Assembly (NCBI RefSeq): GCF_000741575.1
Contig: NZ_JGYV01000007.1
Location: 1 to 64,000 of the forward strand
DNA length: 64,000 nt
Origin: Bifidobacterium cuniculi
GTDB lineage: Bacteria; Actinomycetota; Actinomycetes; Actinomycetales; Bifidobacteriaceae
Reading direction: 5' to 3'
This document shows, piece by piece, positions 55,001-62,177 of the stretch. The notes under the pieces were generated by a model. It was not told the DNA's origin and searched no databases. It saw only the letters and a list, made by a program, of their open reading frames with translations. The number at the start of each line of letters is the position of its first letter. Position 1 is the stretch's first letter. The position numbers were made by a program, and so were the translations under genes.

Positions 55001-55646
55001 CGTACGCATCGTGGACATCACCGACGTCGCCGGCGCGCACGCCACCGACGCCATCATCTCCATGAGCTACGCGAAGACCTCCCACGGCCGCCTGCTGCAG
55101 CAGTTCGGCGCCATCGAGGACGACGCCGGCCGCGGCATGCTGCTCGACGCGCTCGCCCTGGCGGACCGCAGCATCGACATCGTCAGCGCCTTCGGACCCG
55201 ACGACCTCGACGACGACCGTCTGCACCACGAGGGCCCGAAGATGCTCAAGACGATCCTGCAGTGGGCCACGCGCCTGGGCAACGAGCGCACGCCGGAGCC
55301 CGAGGAGCACCACGACACGCACAACGTGCTGCTCGCCGACCTGGCCAACCGCATCCGCGAGCGCGGCCTGACCGTGGCCGTCGATTACGGCTACGCCAAG
55401 GGTGTGCGCCTGCCGATGGTCGTGGGCCGCAAGGACAAGCCGTACCAGCTGGCCGTGTTCACCGACGATGCGCAGTTCATGGGCATCCAGTCCACGCGTG
55501 AGCGTCACCGCCGCCTCCAGCAGGACATGGAGTCCCTGGGATGGTCGGTCATGACCATCTGGAGCGTGGCCGCCTTCGTCAACCCGGAGAAGGAAGTCGA
55601 CCGCGTGGCCGCGATCATGGACGAGCTGGCCAAGGAACAGCGATGA
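52011..55646 (+). CDS. Degenerate SF1 (UPF1-like) helicase with C-terminal dead nuclease domain
   Basis: 1211 residues aligning by eye with actinobacterial helicase-endonuclease proteins (DUF4011/MTES_1575 type), but every active site is altered. Where Walker A should be, it reads HSIFVDGSQDTDTAEQ (about 288-303) with no GK[ST]. The DEAS-like Walker B reads VVIVDAAAHLEP (about 830). Motif VI (AxTRARxxVxVVSSF) reads ALADRSIDIVSAF (about 1050). In the C-terminal restriction-like fold, the RIDLAV and IECDG positions are RLPMVV and VFTDD, so both acidic ligands are missing. Yet the fold landmarks (LLADLANRIRERGLTVAVDY, DMESLGWSVMTIWSVAAF) remain and the frame is intact. It looks like a conserved pseudoenzyme or scaffold, coupled to the FHA gene upstream and the small gene downstream. 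Confidence 0.7.
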   Translation: MSTQMTETVERNNDAINELRSWRDAFKANLMPSPLEDVSQLTAKLDLTHAHPSGIAQLFARGSAPLHSLFRDNGMLRAATRHVERVIDDQNAKKRIGGVAELSLVVGVATWRGSMMPVLLYPVEVVRDGNPVEQHTSISFTGHVRLNASFLSVMREHGVRLDERQLFDGSNYASGTPETAAVFAAITKAAQQVFPDFSIERQIVLGCFMDPSTQVLVESQMLIEHLASGPSGNVMLDALAGYREARETLRDQKMPEFSPFDGDPHAEYEVGDVDNTVRYAANMAAAGHSIFVDGSQDTDTAEQAAAIASRCVMAGRSVLYVPCVADQKRRFTNLMRASELGEQLLDVADPNANAALDHQLISAVGYQPGTAASHFDQLADELVGVRSRLTRYLGDLHGVNQTWGVSAYQTIQNLASIAELPTHPATRVRLSNDVARKIGKSLDDWERKLERAGELGEYTVDPDDTAWYRASIYSEDEAIDAYQRVVDLLQKLLPATREQVASTAKTCGFSVPATAQEWGRQVTVLKNLRRVLDVFQPEIFERDIDAMIEATQPKSDRKKGDASMGFWDRRRQVKEAKGLLRPGAQVEDLHAALMVVQRQAEQWRQFVPHGGWPVLPPKLDDIVATQDELMGNMTALDAVLSTTPAGGDLQAIDFNEVEARLKALYEDRKALDTLPERATLERELDQAGLGALVNDLHARHVATDAVGNELRLSWWTTVFEDIVHSSAIISNQDGSALQNASDRFIQVDTEHVRSVGPMIMQESMRRLCDLLFARTQEANMLHTVLAGTNGISLSRIHHDHPEILSAAKPVLLSSPATLASVTKPTPIADVVIVDAAAHLEPVLLLSILCRARQVVVLSHRQTVTSASVAELIDMLPAIHAAPHPSRRDPRVGEFLERHGYGDVSHDPARQGVQGTVAFHQIEGTGVPYMPTGLVESSQQEIEQVVSLIMNRARTFRIIPSTYLLTVVCMTNTFRIRLGAELKSLAGKDEYMARFLRHVRIVDITDVAGAHATDAIISMSYAKTSHGRLLQQFGAIEDDAGRGMLLDALALADRSIDIVSAFGPDDLDDDRLHHEGPKMLKTILQWATRLGNERTPEPEEHHDTHNVLLADLANRIRERGLTVAVDYGYAKGVRLPMVVGRKDKPYQLAVFTDDAQFMGIQSTRERHRRLQQDMESLGWSVMTIWSVAAFVNPEKEVDRVAAIMDELAKEQR

Positions 55647-55846
55647 GTGAGGCGTACGACCCGAACCGTCGCGTGCCGCGCACGCACCGGCGCGTGGAGC
55701 GTGCCGGCACGGAACGCTTCGATGCGGACGGCGTGAAGAAGGAGGCCGCCGACGAGCTGACCCGCGAGCAGCGGTCAGCCGACGACGACCGGCGCATCCT
55801 GGGGGAGCTGCCCCCGCACTGGGGCGTCTTCAGCGAACGCGGTTGA
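55643..55846 (+). CDS. Small conserved-looking protein of 67 residues
   Basis: I do not recognise a family. It is highly charged (Arg, Asp, Glu) and begins MSEAYDPNRRVPRTHRRVER. It ends with a Pro-Trp motif (ELPPHWGVFSERG) that resembles C-terminal tails of small actinobacterial proteins. ATG 55643 overlaps the stop of the helicase-like gene (ATGA), and AAGGAAC lies upstream, so it is the third member of the FHA operon. A hairpin at 55871 follows. Confidence 0.75.
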   Translation: MSEAYDPNRRVPRTHRRVERAGTERFDADGVKKEAADELTREQRSADDDRRILGELPPHWGVFSERG

Positions 55847-55870
55847 GCCTCCCGTTCCTTTTCCGTTTCC

Positions 55871-55903
55871 AGGGCCGTCATCCCCGTGCGGGGTGGCGGC
55901 CCT
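55871..55903 (+). terminator. Hairpin closing the FHA operon
   Basis: AGGGCCGTCATCCCC pairs with GGGGTGGCGGCCCT (one wobble) around GTGC. A short TTTCTC follows. Confidence 0.6.
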
Positions 55904-55912
55904 GCGCGTTTC

Positions 55913-56521
55913 TCAGGGTGCGCGCACGGCGATGATGGGCGCCTGGGCCTGTACGTCGAGGGTGCGCATGGCGTCCGCGGCGGGCATGGCCATGGCGATG
56001 AGCCCGTCCTGGGCGGCAGTGCCCATGACCATGGCGTCGTCGCTGACGGTGCAGCCTTGGGCGGTGGGGGAGTCGCAGCCGACGGCGGCGGTCAGCCGGA
56101 CCTTGGTGCCCAGGGCGAAGGGGTGCTGCAGTTCGCCGAGGCGCACGTCGATGACGGTGTGGCCGGGCGGCACGGCGGGGACGTCGCCCAGGAGGGCCGG
56201 TGTCAGGAGGTCCCCGGCGCCGATCTCGACGGCCGCCAAGGAGCCGGTGGCCTGGGCCGGTTCGTGCAGGACGGCGTCAAGGGCGGCGTGGTCAGGCATG
56301 TCGAGCACCGTGACGTCGTCGGCGTCGATGGCGTCGCCCGGCTGCAACGTATGGGCGGCGACGAGCGCCGGCCGGGTGCGTACGGTCGCCATGACGCATT
56401 GGAGGGCGCACCAGGTCGCGATGCCCGCGAGCAGCGCCGCCAAGGCGCGCCGCAGCTGCCATTGGCGGCGCCGTCCCGCCAATCCGGGCGGCCCATGGAG
56501 CAAGGTGTGGATGTCGATCAT
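55913..56521 (-). CDS. SAF-domain membrane protein (CpaB/RcpC-like)
   Basis: A 202-residue protein with one N-terminal membrane helix (RALAALLAGIATWCALQCVM) and an extracytoplasmic SAF domain: AAHTLQPGDAIDADDVTVLD, then IGAGDLLTPALLGD and VPPGHTVIDVRLGE. SAF domains occur in pilus assembly proteins CpaB and in sugar-binding proteins, but no pilus genes are near, so the role is open. ATG 56521 is used although it has no ribosome site. An in-frame ATG at 56572 would add 17 residues. In mycobacteria related genes sit beside the same zinc ribbon and cyclo-ligase genes as here. Confidence 0.7.
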   Translation of the reverse strand: MIDIHTLLHGPPGLAGRRRQWQLRRALAALLAGIATWCALQCVMATVRTRPALVAAHTLQPGDAIDADDVTVLDMPDHAALDAVLHEPAQATGSLAAVEIGAGDLLTPALLGDVPAVPPGHTVIDVRLGELQHPFALGTKVRLTAAVGCDSPTAQGCTVSDDAMVMGTAAQDGLIAMAMPAADAMRTLDVQAQAPIIAVRAP

Positions 56522-56644
56522 GGTGCCATCATCGGCGTAAGGCTGCCTCCAAGGCAAGCGCGGCAGGCACATGTGGTCGGACGCCCCGGGTTATGCCCAT
56601 GGCATCATGCCTTTCTCATGGGTCGTCATGGATATATATGAGCG

Positions 56645-56821
56645 CTACTTGTCCGTGCGGTAGAAGCCGGAGCCCTTGAAGGTGACGGGGACGGCGGAGT
56701 AGACCTTGCGCACGGTGGGTTCGGTGCACTTGGGGCATACGGTGATCGGCTCGTCGTCGAAGGACTGGTGCTCGGTGAAGTCATAGCCGCAGTTCTTGCA
56801 GCGGTAGTGATAGACAGGCAT
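56645..56821 (-). CDS. FmdB-family zinc ribbon protein
   Basis: A 58-residue protein. It starts MPVYHYRCKNCGYDF and has a second Cys pair in CPKC, together one zinc ribbon, then a Lys/Gly-rich end GSGFYRTDK. The family is called FmdB after a putative regulator. Mycobacterial Rv0991c, a related protein, works with chaperones under stress. ATG 56821 follows AAGGAG. It is codirectional with the SAF gene downstream and the cyclo-ligase upstream, which may form one unit. Confidence 0.88.
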   Translation of the reverse strand: MPVYHYRCKNCGYDFTEHQSFDDEPITVCPKCTEPTVRKVYSAVPVTFKGSGFYRTDK

Positions 56822-56885
56822 GCTCGCTCCTTTTACCTTACGAATGAAAACCCATGACTCTGCTGTCACAACATCCTAGTTCGCG

Positions 56886-57533
56886 TCACGACTTATCGTC
56901 GCCCAGCCCGATGAAGGCGTCCGGGGTGAGCACGGCGTCCACCGGTACGTCATGTGCCCCGTGAGGCAGGTCGCGCCGCGCATCGAACTCCCACGGCCAC
57001 ACCAGCGCCACCAGTTCGGCTTCCGGTGCGCGCCACCTCAGCGCGCGGTCGTACCAGCCGCCGCCACGGCCCAGGCGGATGCCCCGGCCGTCCACGGCGA
57101 GCGCGGGCAGCACCACCAGCGTACAGTCGGCGAGTGCCTCGGGCCCCAGCACCGGCAGGTCTGGTTCGTCGGGGCGCAGATGCGGGGAGTCGACGGCCCG
57201 CAGCGCATCGAGCGCCCCCTCGCCTTCCAGTGCGCTCCAGCCGATCTCCATGCCGCTGCCCAGCCGCGGCACCAGCACGCGCTTGCCGTCGGCGAGCATG
57301 GCGGCCAGGAGCGGCGTCGTGGAGACCTCTGTTCCCATGGAGACGTAGCAGGCGATGTCCGCCGCCCGTACGTAGGCGGGCTGTGCGCGCAGCAACCGCG
57401 TACACGCCTCCCCGGCCCGCAGACGTTCGGCGGCCTCCTTGGCCCGGCGCAGCGGATAGGCGGCATGGCGCAGCACACGCTTGGAGGCTGCGGCGGTTTC
57501 GGCAGGTTCAGGGGAAGACGTATCGCTGCTCAT
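56886..57533 (-). CDS. 5-formyltetrahydrofolate cyclo-ligase
   Basis: ATP-dependent conversion of 5-formyl-THF to methenyl-THF, clearing an inhibitory folate. The 215-residue protein has the family order: ACYVSMGTEVSTTPLLAAML, KRVLVPRLGSGMEIGW, VVLPALAVDGRGIRLGRGGG with WYDRAL just after (phosphate loop), and a C-terminal DVPVDAVLTPDAF. The N-terminus carries an extra Ser/Ala-rich stretch. It is divergent from rimJ across 155 bp. Confidence 0.92.
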   Translation of the reverse strand: MSSDTSSPEPAETAAASKRVLRHAAYPLRRAKEAAERLRAGEACTRLLRAQPAYVRAADIACYVSMGTEVSTTPLLAAMLADGKRVLVPRLGSGMEIGWSALEGEGALDALRAVDSPHLRPDEPDLPVLGPEALADCTLVVLPALAVDGRGIRLGRGGGWYDRALRWRAPEAELVALVWPWEFDARRDLPHGAHDVPVDAVLTPDAFIGLGDDKS

Positions 57534-57676
57534 GGCAGCCCATCATAGCCCGCATGCCGTCAAGGGCGGTCACCGTCCTGCCCGGCGACCGCCTTCGCCA
57601 CGACCACGCCTCGCCGCCCGCCGACCTGGCCTGATCGCTGCCAGCCTCGCGTTGTCCGCAGCCGACCGCGCTGTGG

Positions 57677-57695
57677 TACAACAGACACGTGTCTG
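57677..57695 (+). promoter_or_regulatory. Leaderless rimJ promoter overlapping a 14-bp palindrome
   Basis: TACAAC (57677-57682) is the -10, 6 nt before GTG 57689. CAGACACGTGTCTG (57682-57695) is a perfect palindrome that covers the transcription start and the start codon. A protein bound here would block initiation. Confidence 0.5.
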
Positions 57696-58372
57696 TTTTG
57701 CAATCCCTGCGCGATGCCCTGCGCGGCGCCGGAACCGACGCCTTCCCCTCGTCGATGCGGCTGGCCGCGCCCGCCGGTGCGCCGCCGCTGGTGCTGCGCA
57801 GCATGCGCACGGGCGACGAGTTCGAGTGGGATCAGGTGCGCTCACGCAACGCCGTGTGGCTCGACCCGTGGGAGTCCAACGACCCCATGCGCCGTTCCCT
57901 GGTCACTTTCCGGCAGTGGATCGGCATGCAGCGGCGCGACGAACGGCTCGGCAACTCCCTGGTCCTGCTCATGGAACTCGACGGCCGCATCGTGGGACAG
58001 ATTTCGCTGGGCGCGGTGTTCCGCGGGGCGATGCGCAGCGGCATCGTCGGTTACTGGGTCGATCAGGGCCACGCCGGCCAGGGCTTGACGCCGCTGGCCG
58101 TGGCGATGCTGGCCGACTGGGCGCTGCACGACCCTCACGGCCCGCGGCTGCACCGCCTGGAAATCGACATATTACCGGAAAACCAACGTTCGCGGCGCGT
58201 GGTGGAGAAGCTCGGCGCCCGCTACGAGGGGGTGCGCCGCGAGTACATGTACATCCACGGCCGGTGGCGCGACCATGAGTCGTACAGCCTCCTGCCGGAC
58301 GACACGCCGAAGGGTTTCGTGTGTCGGTTTTTGTCCGACACGCCGAGTGAAACGGTTCATGAGTTGTCTTGA
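57689..58372 (+). CDS. GNAT acetyltransferase, RimJ/RimL type
   Basis: Probably acetylates protein N-termini, in the style of ribosomal-protein acetyltransferases. The 227-residue protein has LVLLMELDGRIVGQISLGAV, IVGYWVDQGHAGQGLTPLAV (acetyl-CoA loop QGHAGQG) and HRLEIDILPENQRSRRVVEK. The order rimJ followed by a SepX/GLPR gene matches Mycobacterium Rv0995-Rv0996, where a MoeA/Glp gene stands before rimJ. Here the upstream gene is the cyclo-ligase and no Glp gene is present. The start GTG 57689 is leaderless and lies inside a palindrome. Confidence 0.85.
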   Translation: MSVLQSLRDALRGAGTDAFPSSMRLAAPAGAPPLVLRSMRTGDEFEWDQVRSRNAVWLDPWESNDPMRRSLVTFRQWIGMQRRDERLGNSLVLLMELDGRIVGQISLGAVFRGAMRSGIVGYWVDQGHAGQGLTPLAVAMLADWALHDPHGPRLHRLEIDILPENQRSRRVVEKLGARYEGVRREYMYIHGRWRDHESYSLLPDDTPKGFVCRFLSDTPSETVHELS

Positions 58373-58379
58373 TTTCATT

Positions 58380-58385
58380 TATTCT
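58380..58385 (+). promoter_or_regulatory. -10 element TATTCT of the SepX/GLPR-like gene
   Basis: TATTCT lies 8 nt before ATG 58394 and no ribosome site is visible, so this message is probably leaderless and independent of rimJ. Confidence 0.4.
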
Positions 58386-58393
58386 TGAGAACT

Positions 58394-59566
58394 ATGGGTT
58401 ACGAGTCACTGAGCACACTAGTTGTACTGGTGATCATCGCAATCGTCATGGTGATATGGCTGCCGAGATCGACGGTCAAAGGCATGAAACAGGTGGTCGA
58501 ACACCGGACGGACCGGTACTCCTCCTCGTTGCACGTGTTGGACGAGGACAGTGCGAGCCGGTTCTCCGATGAACGCACGCCGCTGGCGAAAGGTGCGATT
58601 ATGCCGACAACACGAACGGATCGTGAGAAGAACCGCGCATATGTGGCGCAGGTACGGGCGCTCCGTCGTGCTGCCGCAAAACGCCGCAGCGTGCTCGCGG
58701 CATGCCTGCTGGGACTCACGGTGGTGGTGGCGGTGCTCGCCGTCGTCTTCCGTTTCAGCGTCTGGTTCGCGCTGATTCCGGCCGCGCTCCTGGCGGTCGT
58801 GTGCCTGCTGGGCGCGCGCGCCTCGGCGCAGGCACGCAGCTGGGAGTCGAAGATGGCTGCCAAGGACCGCAGCTTACGAGAACGCGAGCGCCACGAGCGC
58901 CAGCGTGACGAGGCACGCCGGCGCGAGCGCGAGGAGCGCCGTGCCCAGGAACAGGCGGTGGCTGCCAGCGCCAACGAGGCACGCACGGACGTGATGGAGC
59001 AGCGTGAGATCCGCCAGGCCCTGCACCGTGCCCAGCTGGAGCAGGCACAGGCCCGCCAGCGCCGCCAGGAGCAGTACGAGGCGCAAGAGCAGGCACGGCA
59101 GGCCGCCGAGCAGGCGTCGCGCGAACACGCACAGCTGGTGGTACGCGACGACATGAACCGTTTCCTGGCCGACGAGACGAACGAACTGTCCGAGGTGCAC
59201 CGCACCGCTGCGGCGGTCGACGCCTTCGACATGGCCGTCAGCCAGGACCTCATCTCCTTCTCGCTGGGCGAGGAACGCCAGGGCGTCGATACACCGACCC
59301 CGGTCGTGGAGAGCCTGGAGATCAAGTCCACCAAGCAGGTCGCCAAGGCTGTGCCCGTCGAGCAGCCCAAGGAGGACGTGCAGGCCGATGGCGACGCCGA
59401 GGCCGGCCGGGACGAGGCGGCGCAGGCGCAGGACGCGACGCCGGAGGTCAACGATTCCGTGGCCTTCCACGAGGCGGAGCGCACCGCCGCCGTGGAGGCG
59501 CCCGACGAGACCTCGGATTCGCTGGGCGCGGACCTGGCGTCCATCCTGGCCCGCCGCGGCAACTGA
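58394..59566 (+). CDS. SepX/GLPR-like divisome membrane protein
   Basis: A 390-residue protein with one N-terminal helix (LVVLVIIAIVMVIWLP) and a positively charged stretch. Two more helices follow near 100-140 (ACLLGLTVVVAVLAVVFRF and ALIPAALLAVVCLLG), then an Arg/Glu/Gln-rich coiled coil (about 150-245) and an acidic tail. This topology and its place directly after rimJ match actinobacterial SepX (Streptomyces) and GLPR (Corynebacterium, Rv0996), which bind the division septum and Wag31. The known partner Glp is a MoeA-like protein, and its gene is not here. The DivIVA-like gene at 33530 could be a partner. Assignment rests on topology and synteny. Confidence 0.65.
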   Translation: MGYESLSTLVVLVIIAIVMVIWLPRSTVKGMKQVVEHRTDRYSSSLHVLDEDSASRFSDERTPLAKGAIMPTTRTDREKNRAYVAQVRALRRAAAKRRSVLAACLLGLTVVVAVLAVVFRFSVWFALIPAALLAVVCLLGARASAQARSWESKMAAKDRSLRERERHERQRDEARRREREERRAQEQAVAASANEARTDVMEQREIRQALHRAQLEQAQARQRRQEQYEAQEQARQAAEQASREHAQLVVRDDMNRFLADETNELSEVHRTAAAVDAFDMAVSQDLISFSLGEERQGVDTPTPVVESLEIKSTKQVAKAVPVEQPKEDVQADGDAEAGRDEAAQAQDATPEVNDSVAFHEAERTAAVEAPDETSDSLGADLASILARRGN

Positions 59567-59584
59567 TTCCATCGGATTGCCTGC

Positions 59585-59620
59585 CGACGACCCCGCCGAA
59601 GTCCTTCGGCGGGGTCGTCG
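59585..59620 (+). terminator. Hairpin after the SepX/GLPR-like gene
   Basis: A perfect 16-bp stem CGACGACCCCGCCGAA / TTCGGCGGGGTCGTCG with loop GTCC. No T-run. Confidence 0.65.
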
Positions 59621-59677
59621 CACATCCGGGGCAACACTCGGGGGAACCGCGCGGTTCCAACGTTTTCACTCATAGCG

Positions 59678-59719
59678 TTAGCACTCAAGTTGGCGGAGTG
59701 CTAGACCCCGCGCTAGGAT
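59678..59719 (+). promoter_or_regulatory. CIRCE operator and groES promoter
   Basis: TTAGCACTC-N9-GAGTGCTAG (59678-59704) is the HrcA-binding CIRCE element, with one end base altered. It overlaps TTGGCG (59690-59695), a likely -35. TAGGAT (59714-59719) follows after 18 bp as -10. Heat release of HrcA should induce groES. Confidence 0.9.
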
Positions 59720-59822
59720 GGGCAACTAGCGCAAGGACCGGCCGCGCCCGTATTTCGTCAGCTGCGGACGGTGCCGGTGCTTGTGAGGAAGTCAATAGGT
59801 TTCTAGAAAGAGGAGGCACGCA

Positions 59823-60116
59823 ATGTCGTTCCCACTCACTCCGTTGGAAGACAAGATCATCGTCAAGCAGGCCGAGGCCGAGACGCAGACCGCTTCCGGC
59901 CTGTACATCCCGGACAACGCCAAGGAGAAGCCCCAGCAGGGCGAGGTCCTGGCCGTGGGCCTGGGCCGTCGTGACGACAAGGGCGAGCGCGTCCCGATGG
60001 ACGTCAAGGTCGGCGACAGGATCCTGTACTCCAAGTACGGCGGCACCGAGGTGCACTACCAGGGTGAGGACTACCTGATCGTGGCCGCGCGTGACGTGCT
60101 GGCGATCCTGAACTGA
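59823..60116 (+). CDS. groES: Co-chaperonin GroES
   Basis: Heptameric lid of GroEL. The 97-residue protein shows [20 protein letters not shown], the mobile loop [14 protein letters not shown] and [23 protein letters not shown] 59823 follows AGAGGAGG. groEL is not adjacent, as is usual in bifidobacteria. It is controlled by CIRCE. Confidence 0.97.
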   Translation: MSFPLTPLEDKIIVKQAEAETQTASGLYIPDNAKEKPQQGEVLAVGLGRRDDKGERVPMDVKVGDRILYSKYGGTEVHYQGEDYLIVAARDVLAILN

Positions 60117-60348
60117 CATCGGCGCATGGCCGATGATGGCGGGCCCGGTCGGAGCGATGCTCCGGCCGGGCCCGTTGCATAGGGGAGGGGAGCGGCCGGC
60201 GGTCGGCCAGCAGGTGGACAGCAGCGGGGTGGCCTGCGACACGCCGACGGGGGAATATGCAGGGGCCCGAAGTGCTTGGTCCTGCTGCAGGCACCGACCT
60301 GCCGTAGCGGGCAAGACCCTTGGAATTGCAACGCGACACGCCGAGACT
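60117..60348 (+). other. Intergenic region between groES and the tRNA cluster
   Basis: A GC-rich hairpin at 60141-60173 (GGGCCCGGTCGGAGC / GCTCCGGCCGGGCCC, loop GAT) probably ends groES transcription, though no T-run follows. The remainder up to the tRNA promoter shows no gene or motif I can support. Confidence 0.6.
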
Positions 60349-60377
60349 TGCGTAATTCGGGGGGTCCGTGGCATACT
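60349..60377 (+). promoter_or_regulatory. Promoter of the tRNA-Tyr/Thr/Met cluster
   Basis: TTGCGT (60349-60354), a 17-bp spacer and CATACT (60372-60377), 39 bp before the first tRNA. The unit probably runs on into rpmG. Confidence 0.6.
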
Positions 60378-60415
60378 AGCCAAGTTGCCGGTTGAGCTTC
60401 TCAACTGGGAACGAT

Positions 60416-60497
60416 GGCGGATTTCCCAAGCGGTCAAAGGGAACTGACTGTAAATCAGTCGCTTCGTGCTTCAGTGGTTCGAATCCACTATCCGCCA
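60416..60497 (+). tRNA. tRNA-Tyr (anticodon GTA)
   Basis: Acceptor GGCGGAT/ATCCGCC. The anticodon stem ACTGA/TCAGT encloses CTGTAAA with anticodon GTA. It has the long variable arm of class II tRNAs. CCA is not encoded. Confidence 0.95.
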
Positions 60498-60498
60498 C

Positions 60499-60570
<72 letters not shown>

Positions 60571-60574
60571 CTCT

Positions 60575-60648
60575 GGCGGGATAGCTCAGCTGGCTAGAGC
60601 GTACGACTCATAATCGTAAGGTCAAGAGTTCGAGTCTCTTTCTCGCTA
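60575..60648 (+). tRNA. tRNA with anticodon CAT (Met, elongator type)
   Basis: Acceptor GGCGGGA pairs with TCTCGCT using two G-T wobbles. The anticodon stem TACGA/TCGTA encloses CTCATAA with anticodon CAT. It lacks the initiator features of three G-C pairs in the anticodon stem. A lysidine-modified tRNA-Ile2 cannot be fully excluded. CCA is not encoded. Confidence 0.88.
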
Positions 60649-60697
60649 CTACAGGTCGGGGAACCGACTACATACACGAACACAAGAGGTGAATTCA

Positions 60698-60868
60698 ATG
60701 GCAAGCAAGAGCGCCGACATCCGTCCGGGCATCACGCTGGCATGCACCGAGTGCAAGGAGCGTAACTACATTACGACCAAGAACCGTCGTAATACGCCGG
60801 ACCGTCTCGAGCTGAAGAAGTTCTGCTCCCGCTGCGGCAAGCAGACGCTCCACCGCGAGACCCGCTAA
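60698..60868 (+). CDS. rpmG: 50S ribosomal protein L33
   Basis: A 56-residue protein with the zinc-binding form of L33: [20 protein letters not shown] and [15 protein letters not shown] give two Cys pairs. AAGAGGTG precedes ATG 60698. It lies 49 bp after tRNA-Met, probably cotranscribed with the tRNA cluster, as in many bacteria. Confidence 0.97.
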   Translation: MASKSADIRPGITLACTECKERNYITTKNRRNTPDRLELKKFCSRCGKQTLHRETR

Positions 60869-60885
60869 GAGCTAAAGCTTCACGG

Positions 60886-60912
60886 AACCCGACCGAAAGG
60901 TCGGGTTTCTTG
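60886..60912 (+). terminator. Intrinsic terminator after rpmG
   Basis: AACCCGACC-GAAA-GGTCGGGTT followed by TCTTGTT. Its T-rich tail overlaps the murB promoter. Confidence 0.85.
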
Positions 60913-60919
60913 TTATTGT
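60911..60919 (+). promoter_or_regulatory. Extended -10 (TGTTATTGT) of murB
   Basis: TG then TATTGT (60914-60919) lies 7 nt before ATG 60927 with no ribosome site, so a leaderless murB message is likely. Confidence 0.45.
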
Positions 60920-60926
60920 GGGCCAT

Positions 60927-62177
60927 ATGACTTCTTTTGCGCAGATCACCACCATTGGGGTGGGTGGCAACATCGACCATTTCGTAGAACCCATGAACCG
61001 TGCGGCCATCATCGAGGAGATCGAGCATGCGGACTCGCACGGCATTCCCGTATGCGTCATCGGCGGAGGCTCCAACCTCCTGGCGGCGGACGGCGACTTC
61101 CATGGCCTGGTGCTGCGTGATGCGCGCCGCCTGATCACCGTGCCCGACGAGGCCTCGCCCGTGGAAGGTGACGACCGCACCGTGCACGTCAACGCCGAGG
61201 CGGGCTGCAACTGGGACGACCTGGTGGACTTCTGCGTGGAACGCGGCCTGGAGGGACTGGAGGGACTGTCCGGCATCCCCGGCAACGTGGGGGCCAGCGT
61301 CGTGCAGAACATCGGCGCCTACGGCCAGGAGGTGGCCGGTGCCGTCGAATCCGTGGAGGTCTGGGACCGCGAGGACAAGCAGACCAAGACCTTGGGCAAC
61401 GTGGAGATGCAGTTCGGCTACCGTTCCAGCCTGCTCAAGACCAGCATGTACAAGGCGCCGGGCATCCCCAACGACGAGTACTACCCGAGCCCGCGCTACA
61501 TCGTGCTGTCCGTGACCTTCGTGCTCAACCACACCGAGAACGGCACCGTGAACTATCCGCAGCTCGCCGCCGCACTCAAGGCGAACCTCGGCGACCGGCT
61601 GCCCATCGACCGGATCCGCGCCGCCGTCCTCAAGGTGCGCGCATCCAAGGGCATGCTCGAGGACGCCACCCGCTACCGCCTGCCCGAGATGCAGGCCTGC
61701 AAGGACGGCCGCCAGGTGGAGGTCGCCATCGCCGCGCAGCAGCGCTACGTGGAGGGCCACGACTCGGCCGCCGACGTCGTCGACGAGGAGATGATGGCGG
61801 ACACCGGCACCAACGAGGACATCAACCGCCACAGCTGCGGCAGCTTCTTCATGAACCCGATCGTGAGCCAGGCCGTCGCCGACCGCTTGCCCGACGACGC
61901 CCCGAAGTACCCGGCGACCCTGCCCGACGGCTCCACCGGCGTAAAGGTGTCCGCTGCATGGCTCATCGACCACGCCGGCTTCCACAAGGGCTACCGCGTG
62001 CGCGACGACGCCCGCGCCAGCCTGTCCGAGCTGCACACCCTGAGCATCATCAACCGCGGCGGCGCCAGCTGCGACGACATCCTGGAACTTGCCCGCACAA
62101 TCCGCGACGGCGTGCGCAAGGAGTACGGCGTGGAGCTGTTCGCCGAGCCGGTGATGGTGAATGCCAGCCTCCAATAA
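60927..62177 (+). CDS. murB: UDP-N-acetylenolpyruvoylglucosamine reductase
   Basis: Second step of peptidoglycan precursor synthesis, FAD- and NADPH-dependent. The 416-residue protein has the FAD-binding VIGGGSNLLAAD, GLSGIPGNVGASVVQNIGAY, the substrate Arg/Tyr region FGYRSSLLK, the catalytic Ser in SCGSFFMNPIV, and Glu near the C-terminus in FAEPVMVN. It is the type I form with an insert before the Ser motif. The start ATG 60927 is leaderless, and in-frame upstream codons fall in the rpmG terminator. Confidence 0.95.
   Translation: MTSFAQITTIGVGGNIDHFVEPMNRAAIIEEIEHADSHGIPVCVIGGGSNLLAADGDFHGLVLRDARRLITVPDEASPVEGDDRTVHVNAEAGCNWDDLVDFCVERGLEGLEGLSGIPGNVGASVVQNIGAYGQEVAGAVESVEVWDREDKQTKTLGNVEMQFGYRSSLLKTSMYKAPGIPNDEYYPSPRYIVLSVTFVLNHTENGTVNYPQLAAALKANLGDRLPIDRIRAAVLKVRASKGMLEDATRYRLPEMQACKDGRQVEVAIAAQQRYVEGHDSAADVVDEEMMADTGTNEDINRHSCGSFFMNPIVSQAVADRLPDDAPKYPATLPDGSTGVKVSAAWLIDHAGFHKGYRVRDDARASLSELHTLSIINRGGASCDDILELARTIRDGVRKEYGVELFAEPVMVNASLQ

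Noticed and set aside
58320..58341. GTGTCGG-N7-CCGACAC hairpin as rimJ terminator
   Set aside because: It lies within the rimJ coding sequence, about 30 bases before the stop, with no T-run after it. Probably chance in GC-rich codons.
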